The translations under genes and the position numbers were made by a program. Positions 8,532 to 16,207 of a stretch of 37,581 nucleotides of DNA are shown here, in pieces; positions within the stretch are counted from its first letter, which is position 1; the number at the start of each line of letters is the position of its first letter. The DNA comes from Variovorax paradoxus. Its GTDB lineage: Bacteria; Pseudomonadota; Gammaproteobacteria; Burkholderiales; Burkholderiaceae_C. The notes beneath the pieces are model-generated. The model saw only the letters and a list, made by a program, of their open reading frames with translations, had not been told where the DNA came from and made no database searches. The stretch spans positions 1 to 37,581 of the forward strand of contig NZ_JAGGNW010000036.1 of the NCBI RefSeq assembly GCF_018614875.1, in the 5' to 3' direction.

Positions 8532-8570
8532 GCAAGGTGGCCTGCAGCCCCTAGAAATCAGCCACCTTGC
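8532..8570. terminator. Hairpin between convergent genes (possible bidirectional terminator)
   Basis: A perfect 10-bp inverted repeat, GCAAGGTGGC (8532-8541) and GCCACCTTGC (8561-8570), has a 19-nt loop. It lies between the ends of the SBP gene and the convergent oxidoreductase gene, with its right arm inside the latter's last codons. No T-run follows, so intrinsic termination is uncertain. Confidence 0.35.
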
Positions 8571-9924
8571 CCCAGGCCGACTTGTTGAACCGGCTCGGCC
8601 GGAAAGGCGCGGCATCGAAGATCGGCTCTGCGCCGGTGACCAGGTCGGCGATCAGGTGCCCGGCGCCTGGACCGATGCCGAAGCCATGCCCGGAAAAGCC
8701 CGCGGCCAGGATGAATCCGGGCACCTCCGGCACTTCTCCGACACCGGGGACGCCGTCGGGCGTGCTGTCGATGTAACCAGCCCAGGCGCTGGCGATGGGA
8801 GCCTTGCCAAGTGCAGGCAACAAGTCAACGGCGCGGCGATGGGTCTCGCGCACGCTCGCCGGGTCGGGCTTGGGATCGAGGATGCGCGCCCGTTCCATGG
8901 GCGTGGGCGCGTCCAGCTTCCATCGCGCGCGGGTTTCATGACCCCAGCGGATGCCTTCCAGGCCGCCGGGAAACACATTGCGCCAGCGCTTGGCGAACAT
9001 AGGCACGAACTGCGGCGCGAAGCGCATCAGCTGCGGCGTCGGGTCCACGCGCCCACGGCCGCTGATGGCCAGTATGTAGCTGCCGTCGCCGCGGCGGGTG
9101 ACGGCGACATCCGGGCCCGCCAAGGCGTCCGGCAGGCGCTGTTCCAGCGGGGACATGCGTACGATGGATTGGCGCACCGTGGCGAGCGGGAACTGCACGC
9201 CGAGCTGGTGGCAGAACGAGGACGCCCACGCGCCGCCTGCGAGAACAGCCGTGCGGGTCTTGATGGTCCCCGCTTCTGTGATCACGCCGCTGACCCGGCC
9301 GCCCTCCAGCTCGATGCCCCGTGCTGCGCAGTTCTGGTGGACGCTGCCGCCCAGCTTCATCAGCGCGGCTGCCACGGCGGGCGCCGCCTTGGCGGGATCG
9401 GCAGTGCCGTCGCTGGGCGAGAACACACCGCCTTTCCATGCGCGGCCCGTCGCCTGACCCCGCTGCGAGGCCTGCCGGCCGCTCAGCATGTGCGTGGTCA
9501 CGCCCGCCGTCTTTGCGAAATCGCGCCAGCGGGCCCAGCGCGCCAGTTCGGATTCGTCATCGCTGAGATACAACAATCCGCAGCGGGAGAAGCCCGTGTC
9601 TTCGCCGGTGTCGGCGGCAAACTGCTTCCACAGCTCGAGGCTCCTGGTCGCCATCGGCAGTTCGCGGGCGTCGCGATTCTGCTGGCGGCACCAGCCCCAG
9701 TTGCGGCTCGATTGCTCGGCGCCGATGCGGCCCTTTTCAACCACGGCGACCAAAAGCCCACGCCGGGTCAGGTAGTACGCGGTAAACATACCGATGATCC
9801 CGCCGCCGATCACGACGACGTCTGCACGGGCCGGCAGGTTGGGCGAAGTCTCGACAAGGCGCAGTGGCTGTGACATGGCTGGAGCTCGATCGTTGTTGGC
9901 TTGCACGACGTAAAACTTGGCCAT
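8551..9924 (-). CDS. FAD-dependent oxidoreductase of the DAO family (D-amino-acid dehydrogenase-like)
   Basis: The FAD-binding fold is ADVVVIGGGIIGMFTAYYLT with E63 in VAVVEKG. SSRNWGWCRQQNRDARELPM follows, as in DadA/sarcosine-oxidase-like DAO proteins that deaminate D- or N-methylated amino acids. The C-terminal GFSGHGFGIGPGAGHLIADL is the second FAD contact. I use ATG 9924 (457 residues). A GTG at 9927 or an ATG at 9876 (MSQPLRLVE) would also work, the latter being closer to the usual length. It is convergent with the SBP gene and divergent from the HAD-kinase-PLP operon. Being flanked by both halves of the catabolic block suggests the same pathway. Confidence 0.9.
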   Translation of the reverse strand: MAKFYVVQANNDRAPAMSQPLRLVETSPNLPARADVVVIGGGIIGMFTAYYLTRRGLLVAVVEKGRIGAEQSSRNWGWCRQQNRDARELPMATRSLELWKQFAADTGEDTGFSRCGLLYLSDDESELARWARWRDFAKTAGVTTHMLSGRQASQRGQATGRAWKGGVFSPSDGTADPAKAAPAVAAALMKLGGSVHQNCAARGIELEGGRVSGVITEAGTIKTRTAVLAGGAWASSFCHQLGVQFPLATVRQSIVRMSPLEQRLPDALAGPDVAVTRRGDGSYILAISGRGRVDPTPQLMRFAPQFVPMFAKRWRNVFPGGLEGIRWGHETRARWKLDAPTPMERARILDPKPDPASVRETHRRAVDLLPALGKAPIASAWAGYIDSTPDGVPGVGEVPEVPGFILAAGFSGHGFGIGPGAGHLIADLVTGAEPIFDAAPFRPSRFNKSAWGKVADF

Positions 9925-10345
9925 CACAACGGGTTCTTCCGATGGCTGTGTTCATGCGGACTATCGCGTGCAGCGGCGGCGGGTTTGCCAAGCCGACTTC
10001 CTAGCAGCAAGTATCGGCCGCAACGCGGCCCAGATGGTTAACGGTCGACAAAGCGAAAGCTAAGGTGACCTTAATGTGAGCAGGTACGAGTTCTGGACAC
10101 ATTGCCAGCGCTCGGTTCACGCCTCGTTGAGATCGGAATCCGTCGAATATCTTCGCTGATGCGGGATACAGGGGGTGAGCAACGCGATTCGCGCCAAGCT
10201 GATCCACATCCTGAACAGCACCACTCAAAAATGCCAGACCCCCTGCGGATTGGCAAAGAAACTGCTTGGGTTCCGATGCGATATGGCATCTCCTGCAATG
10301 GGCGCGAACCTAGACTTGTTCCATCTCAACGCAGCGGGTCAACCC
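9925..10345. promoter_or_regulatory. Divergent intergenic region with a 13-bp palindrome
   Basis: 421 bases separate the oxidoreductase and HAD starts and contain no convincing gene. TAAGGT-G-ACCTTA at 10061-10073 is a perfect palindrome with a one-base centre. It lies about 150 bp before the oxidoreductase start and 270 bp before the HAD start, a plausible operator for a regulator of both directions such as the LysR or Lrp protein (inference). Confidence 0.4.
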
Positions 10346-11011
10346 ATGATATTCAAACCCAAATTCATCAGCTTCGACTGCTATGGAACGCTCATCAACT
10401 TCGAGATGGGCCCGACGGCAAAAGTCTTGTTTAAGGAACGCGTATCGGCCGATCGGATGCCAGCGTTCCTGGACAGTTTCAAGGCCTATCGCCTCGACGA
10501 GGTGTTGGGCGAGTGGAAGCCCTTCTTCGACGTGGTGGAGAACTCCATCCAACGTGCCTGCAGGACGCACGGCATCGAATGCCTGACATCGGATGCAACC
10601 GCTTTGTACGACGCCGTGCCGACTTGGCAGCCACATCCGAATGTGGTCGAGGTGCTGGAGGCGATTGCGCCGCATGTGCCGCTCGTCATCCTGTCGAACT
10701 CGATGGTCGACCTCATCCCTCACAGCGTCGCGCACCTCAAGGCTCCGTTCCACGCGGTCTACACCGCCGAGGAAGCGGGCGCATACAAGCCGCGCATGCA
10801 AGCCTTCGAACACATGTTCGACCAGCTTGGATGCGGGCCCGATCAGATGATGCATGTCTCGTCAAGCTTCCGGTATGACCTGATGACGGCGTCTGACCTG
10901 GGCTTCATGGCCAAGGCCTTCATCGACCGGGGCCACGAGCCCACGTCGACAGAATACGGCGTGAATCGCCTGACAGACGTTCGCCAGCTTCCTGCGCTGC
11001 TCGGACTCTGA
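10346..11011 (+). CDS. HAD-superfamily hydrolase, haloacid dehalogenase type II-like
   Basis: This 221-residue protein begins MIFKPKFISFDCYGTLINFE, with the nucleophile Asp at residue 11 in the FDCYGTL motif of L-2-haloacid dehalogenase-type HAD proteins. Motif II is VILSNSM and motif III contains the Lys of GAYKPRMQAF. The end has SSFRYDLMTASDLGF, where dehalogenases carry SSNxxD. Here the position reads SSSFRYD, a variation that argues for a phosphatase or another hydrolase. I start at 10346, where the fold begins; an in-frame extension to 10175 looks unlike protein. Its TGA shares one base with the next ATG, so it is coupled to the kinase gene. Confidence 0.88.
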   Translation: MIFKPKFISFDCYGTLINFEMGPTAKVLFKERVSADRMPAFLDSFKAYRLDEVLGEWKPFFDVVENSIQRACRTHGIECLTSDATALYDAVPTWQPHPNVVEVLEAIAPHVPLVILSNSMVDLIPHSVAHLKAPFHAVYTAEEAGAYKPRMQAFEHMFDQLGCGPDQMMHVSSSFRYDLMTASDLGFMAKAFIDRGHEPTSTEYGVNRLTDVRQLPALLGL

Positions 11012-12114
11012 TGCCCAGCCTTGACCCTTACTCGGGACCTCAGGGGGCAATGCCCGAGGGGCGACCGAACGATACCGCTGCGCTGAGCACTGCAGCGCCC
11101 GACCTGGCGCCAGCCGAGGTGCAGGCCCTGGTGGCGCGCCTCTATGGCATCGACGGCAGCGTGAAGTCGCTGGCTGGCGAGCGCGACCAGAATTGCGCCG
11201 TGGAATCCGCCGACGGCACGCGCTACGTCTTCAAGATCAGCAATCCCTCCGAGCCGATGTCGCTGGTCGATCTCCAGATCGCCGCACTTGAGCACATCGC
11301 CCGCACATCATCCAGCCAGCCGGTCCCTCGCGTCGTGCGGACGCTGGACGGACGCGCGCGCGACACCGTGGAGCTGGCCGACGGCACCCGGACCACCGTG
11401 CGCATGCTCACGTACCTCGAGGGCATTCAGATCCGGGAGACGCCGCGCACCGCCGCGCAGCGCGTGGCGATGGGCAAGGGACTGGCCGAACTGAACCTTG
11501 CCCTGCAGGGCTTCACGCACCCTGCGGCCACGCACGACCTGCTGTGGAACGTGTCGGCAGCGCACCGGCTGAGCACGCAACTCGACAGCCTGGTCGAAGG
11601 ACCGCGGCGTGCGCTGGCCCAGTCGTTCATGACGCGCTTCACCGCGCATGTGCTGCCCCGCCTTGCGTCGGTGAGGTCGCAGGTGATCCACAACGACTAC
11701 CACCTCTACAACGTGCTGGTCGCGCCGGACGACCAAGCGCGCATCACCGGCATCATCGACTTCGGCGACATGCTGCATGCTCCGCTGGTCGGCGAGGTGG
11801 CGACGGCTGCGGCCTTCCACATGACGGGCAGCACGGACCCGTTCGAAGGGCCGGCGCAGTTCGTCGGCGCCTATCAGGGCGTTCTGCCGCTGACTGAGCC
11901 AGAGCAGGACATCGTTGCCGACCTCATGGCGACGCGCCATCTCATCACGGCATTGATCTCGGAGTGGCGCGCCCTGCGATATCCCGAGAACCGCGCTTAC
12001 ATCATGCGGCACAACCCCGCAGCCTGGGAGGCGCTGTCGCAGATGGCGGACCTCTCCCGCCACGAAGCGCGCGACCGCTTGCTGACCCCCACACGAACCG
12101 GAACCTCCTCATGA
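11011..12114 (+). CDS. APH-fold kinase, hydroxylysine kinase/homoserine kinase II-like
   Basis: This 367-residue protein has the aminoglycoside-phosphotransferase fold: K75 in RYVFKISNP (nucleotide-binding lysine), the Brenner motif VIHNDYHLYNVLV with D229, and the metal-binding IIDFGDM with D250. The segment ERDQNCAVESADGTRYVFKI is typical of the group that includes hydroxylysine kinase (HYKK/AGPHD1). Members phosphorylate hydroxyl groups of amino alcohols or hydroxyamino acids. Translationally coupled to the HAD gene (TGATG) and to the PLP enzyme (ATGA), it probably makes the phosphorylated substrate for that enzyme. Aminoglycoside resistance is unlikely given the operon. Confidence 0.88.
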   Translation: MPSLDPYSGPQGAMPEGRPNDTAALSTAAPDLAPAEVQALVARLYGIDGSVKSLAGERDQNCAVESADGTRYVFKISNPSEPMSLVDLQIAALEHIARTSSSQPVPRVVRTLDGRARDTVELADGTRTTVRMLTYLEGIQIRETPRTAAQRVAMGKGLAELNLALQGFTHPAATHDLLWNVSAAHRLSTQLDSLVEGPRRALAQSFMTRFTAHVLPRLASVRSQVIHNDYHLYNVLVAPDDQARITGIIDFGDMLHAPLVGEVATAAAFHMTGSTDPFEGPAQFVGAYQGVLPLTEPEQDIVADLMATRHLITALISEWRALRYPENRAYIMRHNPAAWEALSQMADLSRHEARDRLLTPTRTGTSS

Positions 12115-13469
12115 AAACCACCGCCGACTTCAACATGGTCAACGCCTACATTCCTGGCCGCGCCCAGGTCGGGCCCGCCACCGAAGCAATGATCGAGCGG
12201 CGCAACGCACTGCTCGGCCCGGCCTACCGGCTGATGTACGAACACCCCCTGCACATCGTGCGCGGCGACGGCGTGTGGCTGATGGACCCGGAAGGCCGCC
12301 GCTACCTTGACGTCTACAACAACGTCACCTCGCTCGGTCACTGCCACCCCGCGGTGACCGAGGCGATCTGCCGCCAGGTGCAGACGCTTGCGACCAACAC
12401 GCGATACCTCCACGACACCATCCTCGAGCTGGCCGAGCGCCTGCTCGCCAGCGTGCCCGGCACTGACCTGGCCCACCTGATGCTGACTTGCACCGGCAGC
12501 GAGGCCAATGACCTGGCCTACCGCATCGCCAAGGTGCGCACGGGGGGCACGGGCGTGATCGTCACCGACACGGCGTACCACGGCATTACCGACGCCGTGT
12601 CGCAGTTCTCGCCATCGCTGGGCGCGACCGTCGATCTCGGCGCGCACGTTCGCCTGGTGTCGGCGCCGCGCCTGTACCACGCCGAAGGCGCCGACCTAGG
12701 CGAGCGCTTCACACGCGACGTTGAGGCGGCCATCGCCGACCTGCAGCGCCACGGCATCAAGCCGGCAGCCTTGATCGTCGATTCGCTTTTCACCAGCGAC
12801 GGCATCCTGCCCGAGCCTGCGGGCTTCCTGAAGGGAGCGGTCGAGGCGATCAAGAGCGCTGGCGGCCTGTTCATCGCCGACGAGGTGCAGCCCGGCTTCG
12901 GCCGCACCGGCGAGCACATGTGGGGCTTCCAGCGCCACGGCCTCGTTCCCGACATCGTCACGCTGGGCAAGCCGATGGGCAACGGCCAGCCGATTGCGGG
13001 CCTCCTCGCGACAGCCGACGCCCTGGCGGAATTCGGCAAGCACTCGCGCTACTTCAACACCTTCGCCGGAAACACGGTCTCATGCGCAGCCGCACTGGCG
13101 GTGTTGGAGACCATCGAGCGGGACCGGCTGGTGCCGCACGCAGCCAAGGTAGGCAAACTGCTGCTCGACGGCATCACCGGGCTCGCTGCAAGGCACGAGG
13201 CCATCGGCGACGTACGGGGGGCAGGGCTCTTCGTCGGCGTCGAGCTCGTGTCGGACCGGGCGACGCGGGCGCCGGACCGCGTCCTTACCAGCCGGGTGGT
13301 CAACCTGATGCGCGACAAAGGCGTGCTGATCAGCGCCTGCGCCCAGGGGCACAACGTGCTCAAGATCCGTCCGCCGCTGGTACTCTCGGCGGAGCAGGCC
13401 GGCATGGTTTTCGAGGCGCTCGACGAATCGCTCTCCCAGGCGCAGCGCTGGTCGCGGGCATCGACTTGA
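12111..13469 (+). CDS. Class-III PLP enzyme, phospho-lyase-like (ETNPPL/PHYKPL type)
   Basis: This 452-residue fold-type I PLP enzyme of the class-III aminotransferase family has the PLP lysine K287 in DIVTLGKPMGNGQP and D257 in FIADEVQPGFGR. TCTGSEANDLAYRIAK forms the phosphate cup. The LGKPMGNG version is characteristic of the ethanolamine-phosphate and 5-phosphohydroxy-L-lysine phospho-lyase branch, rather than ordinary 4-aminobutyrate aminotransferases (family knowledge). With the kinase gene just upstream (ATGA overlap) the pair would phosphorylate a hydroxy-amine and then eliminate phosphate and ammonia to give an aldehyde. An ordinary transaminase remains possible. Confidence 0.9.
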   Translation: MKTTADFNMVNAYIPGRAQVGPATEAMIERRNALLGPAYRLMYEHPLHIVRGDGVWLMDPEGRRYLDVYNNVTSLGHCHPAVTEAICRQVQTLATNTRYLHDTILELAERLLASVPGTDLAHLMLTCTGSEANDLAYRIAKVRTGGTGVIVTDTAYHGITDAVSQFSPSLGATVDLGAHVRLVSAPRLYHAEGADLGERFTRDVEAAIADLQRHGIKPAALIVDSLFTSDGILPEPAGFLKGAVEAIKSAGGLFIADEVQPGFGRTGEHMWGFQRHGLVPDIVTLGKPMGNGQPIAGLLATADALAEFGKHSRYFNTFAGNTVSCAAALAVLETIERDRLVPHAAKVGKLLLDGITGLAARHEAIGDVRGAGLFVGVELVSDRATRAPDRVLTSRVVNLMRDKGVLISACAQGHNVLKIRPPLVLSAEQAGMVFEALDESLSQAQRWSRAST

Positions 13470-13485
13470 CAGTACGATCGCCTCC

Positions 13486-13986
13486 ATGAGCTCAGCAGTC
13501 TTGTTCGACCAATTCGACCTCAAGATCATGGCGCATCTCCAGCGCGAGGGGCGCTGCTCGAACGTCGATCTGGCCGAGTCGATAGGCCTCAGCCCCAGCC
13601 CATGTCTGCTGCGCACCAAGCGGCTGCAGGAGACCGGGCTGATCCGCGGCTACAGCGCCGACATCGCGCTGGAAAAGCTGGGGGAGTGCGTCATCGTGTT
13701 TTCGGAGGTCACCATCAGCAGCCACCGACCGCATGATTTCCGCAAGTTCGAGGAAGCCGCCGGGAAGTACGAGGAGATCGTCGAGTGCTACAACGTCAGC
13801 GGCGGCTACGATTACCTGCTGAAGATCGTGGCGCCCGGCGTCGGCTATTTTCAGGCGCTGATGGAAAAGATGCTGGAAGACGACATCGGCATCGAGCGCT
13901 TCGCCAGCCGGATCGTCCTGCGCCAGTCGCTGGACCGGCGCGGGTATCCGCTGGGCATCATCGCGACCCAGAAACGGTGGGAGTGA
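13486..13986 (+). CDS. Lrp/AsnC-family transcriptional regulator
   Basis: This 166-residue protein has an N-terminal HTH of the AsnC type (FDLKIMAHLQREGRCSNVDL... SPSPCLLRTKRLQETGLI, about residues 9-55). An RAM ligand-binding domain follows (about 70-155, with VSGGYDYLLKIVAPGVGYFQ). It lies 16 bp after the phospho-lyase gene on the same strand and is the likely amino-acid-sensing regulator of the HAD-kinase-PLP operon. Length and domain order are normal. Confidence 0.94.
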   Translation: MSSAVLFDQFDLKIMAHLQREGRCSNVDLAESIGLSPSPCLLRTKRLQETGLIRGYSADIALEKLGECVIVFSEVTISSHRPHDFRKFEEAAGKYEEIVECYNVSGGYDYLLKIVAPGVGYFQALMEKMLEDDIGIERFASRIVLRQSLDRRGYPLGIIATQKRWE

Positions 13987-14465
13987 TGGTCGCGGGGCTC
14001 AGGCTGCGGTAGGGGCAGGCCAAGAGTTGCCACGGACGACCAGGACGAAATCGCGTGTGAGCGGCTGCTTCCCCATGTCGCGAACTGACATTCCGGGCCC
14101 GGACCCACTTCAGAACCGTAGATAACTGCCGTTCGAACCTGCGATAGCGCGGTCACGGGAGGGCAGGCGACTGGCTATGTCCGCAAAACTCTGGGACCGG
14201 CCGTCGATACCGCGGGCCCCGTGGCATATGGACGACCGAAATGGGACTGAAAGCGTAAGTTCGGTGAGTGCCCGGAAAGGACAGCAACCGCTGCATACCT
14301 GCCGTTCGCAGGGACAGTGTGCCGGCCTGGCCGCGTCACCTTGCTAGTGCTTGCGGGTCGCCGGCCCTCGTCGCTGACGCAATTTGTTCTTCTATGGTGG
14401 ATCACCGATCCCACGGGCAGCGTGTCTGGCAGTTCGGCCAACTTGGTGAACTGCATGGAAGACGT
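13987..14465. other. Non-coding gap with interspersed repeat copy
   Basis: There is no convincing gene between the Lrp gene and tetR. It contains one copy of a repeat shared with 18796-18859 (see the repeat entries). Upstream of that copy, bases 14230-14290 look like further decayed repeat. Confidence 0.5.
14293..14356. repeat. Interspersed repeat, copy A (64 bp)
   Basis: Positions 14293-14356 match 18796-18859 in the same orientation with only two mismatches, and the first 47 bases are identical. The start also carries the GCAACCGCTGCATACCTG core that recurs in diverged form at 443 and 28280. Both copies are intergenic. Confidence 0.85.
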
Positions 14466-15083
14466 TCAGGATTGGTCCTGAGCAACGGCCGCGATGAGGG
14501 GCGCAAAGACCTCCGCAGCCTCTGCGGCGGAGCAATTCCCACGCGTGATGGCGGTTGTTAGCGCGTCTCCCGCCGCGATCAACGCCATGCTGGCCAGTAC
14601 CAGCGATCCCTCCGATAGATTTGAGTAAGGCCGTAGGACGGCCACAAACATCTCAACTACTTTGTCCACCAGCTCTTGGTAGACGCTGGCCTTTTCCTCG
14701 CTCCCAGCGAGTGCCGCGCCGACCGCGTGGAACTCATCGCCTTGGTCGGTCCCGCAGGCCAGATAGGTTTCCGCTAAAGCCGCGATGGTTTCCTCGGCGG
14801 GCAGACTTCCTCGGACCATGGCCAGGCGAAACGCAGTGATGCGCTCGGTGTCGATCCATCGGTACAGCTCGATCAACAGGCCTGTTCTGGTTTCGAAATG
14901 CTCGTAAGTGACCGGTTTCGAAACCCCAGCGCGCACTGCCAAATGGGCCAGCGTCAATCGATCAGCGCCTTCCTCGCGAACGATCAGGCGAGCCGTGTGG
15001 AGAAGCTGCAGGCGCCGATCGGCTTTTGAAAGGCGCCCTACGCTCCGGTTGTCTACCGGGGTCTTTTCTCTTTTTGCTTGCAT
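14466..15083 (-). CDS. TetR/AcrR-family transcriptional regulator
   Basis: This 205-residue protein has an N-terminal TetR HTH (about residues 22-70: LLHTARLIVREEGADRLTLA, then HLAVRAGVSKPVTYEHFETR) and a variable ligand-binding C-domain. The start ATG at 15083 is chosen because the HTH begins soon after and a near-perfect palindrome (15086-15112) lies directly upstream. The frame is open further upstream, but that would run into the divergent gene. It very likely represses itself and the divergent operon 15139-18254. The inducer may be the substrate of those enzymes (inference). Confidence 0.92.
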   Translation of the reverse strand: MQAKREKTPVDNRSVGRLSKADRRLQLLHTARLIVREEGADRLTLAHLAVRAGVSKPVTYEHFETRTGLLIELYRWIDTERITAFRLAMVRGSLPAEETIAALAETYLACGTDQGDEFHAVGAALAGSEEKASVYQELVDKVVEMFVAVLRPYSNLSEGSLVLASMALIAAGDALTTAITRGNCSAAEAAEVFAPLIAAVAQDQS

Positions 15084-15085
15084 AC

Positions 15086-15112
15086 CTACTCTTGGTAACC
15101 TACCATGAGTAG
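15086..15112. promoter_or_regulatory. TetR-type palindromic operator
   Basis: CTACTCTTGGTA (15086-15097), spacer ACC, TACCATGAGTAG (15101-15112): the arms are inverted repeats matching at 11 of 12 positions. The palindrome fills the space between the divergent tetR start (15083) and the operon start (15139), where a dimeric TetR repressor would block both promoters. Confidence 0.75.
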
Positions 15113-15138
15113 ATATTTTACAGCGCGGAGGTGTCGTC

Positions 15139-16207
15139 ATGTCAAAAGGTAATCGAACACGAGCGGAGCCCGTTCTGTTGATCGGCGGAGCCGGTGAGGT
15201 CGGTCGTTGGGCTGCCCGCTTTTTTCGCGAGTCCAATCCTGATGTTCCGATTCTCATCGGCGGTCGCGACGAGCGACGTGCGGGTCTTGCGGCCGCGGCT
15301 GTCGGCGGCGCGTCGTCAGTCGTCGTCGACCTGCCTTCCTCTGATCTGGGGCTCGGGGAGCTCAAGGTCTCGGCAGTAGCAACGCTTTTTACCGATGAGA
15401 TGGGAGGAGCGCTTCGCTGGGCACAGCAACGGAGAGCTGGACATATCAGCATCTCACCCGGCATCAGCGAACTCGGCGTTGAAGCGGCTGCGTTTATGCA
15501 CCAGCCTTCAGCCGCGCCGGTCGTACTCGGTACCGAGTGGCTTGTTGGCGCAACCAGCGTGCCATCACTGCTATTCGCGCGGGAATTCGCTCATCTCGAA
15601 GAGATTCGCATCGAGGCGGTACTGGACGAACAGGATGTGTTCGGGCCTGCCGCAAATGCCGATCTTGAGCGCCAAATCTACGCCGGCGCTACGGCTCTGA
15701 TGCGCAGCGACGGGGTATGGCGGTGGTGCAGCGGCGACGATACAACCTCGAAGGTGCGCGCAGTAGATGGCACAAAGATGGACGCAAACGTCTTTTCGCC
15801 AAACGACGTTCTGCTGCTCGCACGCAACCGGCGCAGCTAACGTCCGATTTGACCTCGCCATGGGGATCAGCTCATCCCGTCGCGCGGGCGGCGCGGTTTC
15901 CACGGAAATCATCATCAATCTTGCAGGGCGGGATCAGGCGGGGCGACCTCTTATCAAGCGCCACGCGATCGTTCACCCACGCGGACAGATGCCGTTGACT
16001 GGCTTGGGTGTCGCACTCGTCCTTGAACGACTGGCAGGGCTCGCCGGCGATAAGCCGGAACCGGGCCTCTACTTTCCATCCCAACTCATCGATCACTCCA
16101 CTTACCTGGACCGGCTGCGGGCCGCAGGAGGCGAGGTTTTTGAGTTGGAACCAATTCCACACGGGCCGCTCGGCTCGGATCAACCGCACTATGGGACCGA
16201 ACAATGA
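15139..16207 (+). pseudogene. Saccharopine-dehydrogenase-like NAD(P)-binding protein, frameshifted
   Basis: The first part (15139-15840, 233 residues) starts after GGAGGTG with a Rossmann motif PVLLIGGAGEVGRWAARFF and reads as the N-terminal NAD(P)-binding domain. At about 15820 the family sequence passes to the frame one base later. There it continues ATGAANVRFDLAMGISSSRR and HPRGQMPLTGLGVALVLERL to the stop at 16205-16207. One extra base, or two missing, explains the break; a sequencing error is also possible. Joined, the protein would be about 355 residues, normal for these short homologues. The end overlaps the next start as ATGA, so it heads a three-gene operon under TetR control. Confidence 0.8.

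Noticed and set aside
10175..10345. N-terminal extension of the HAD protein to 10175
   Set aside because: The extra 57 residues are Cys/Lys-rich and unrelated to the fold, which begins at the 10346 ATG.
11011..12114. Aminoglycoside resistance gene
   Set aside because: Although the fold is APH, the sequence and tight coupling to a phospho-lyase-like gene point to an amino-compound kinase.
14466..15464. A 332-residue TetR protein starting at 15464
   Set aside because: The first 127 residues are antisense to the divergent operon gene and cross the operator; the 15083 start fits the family.
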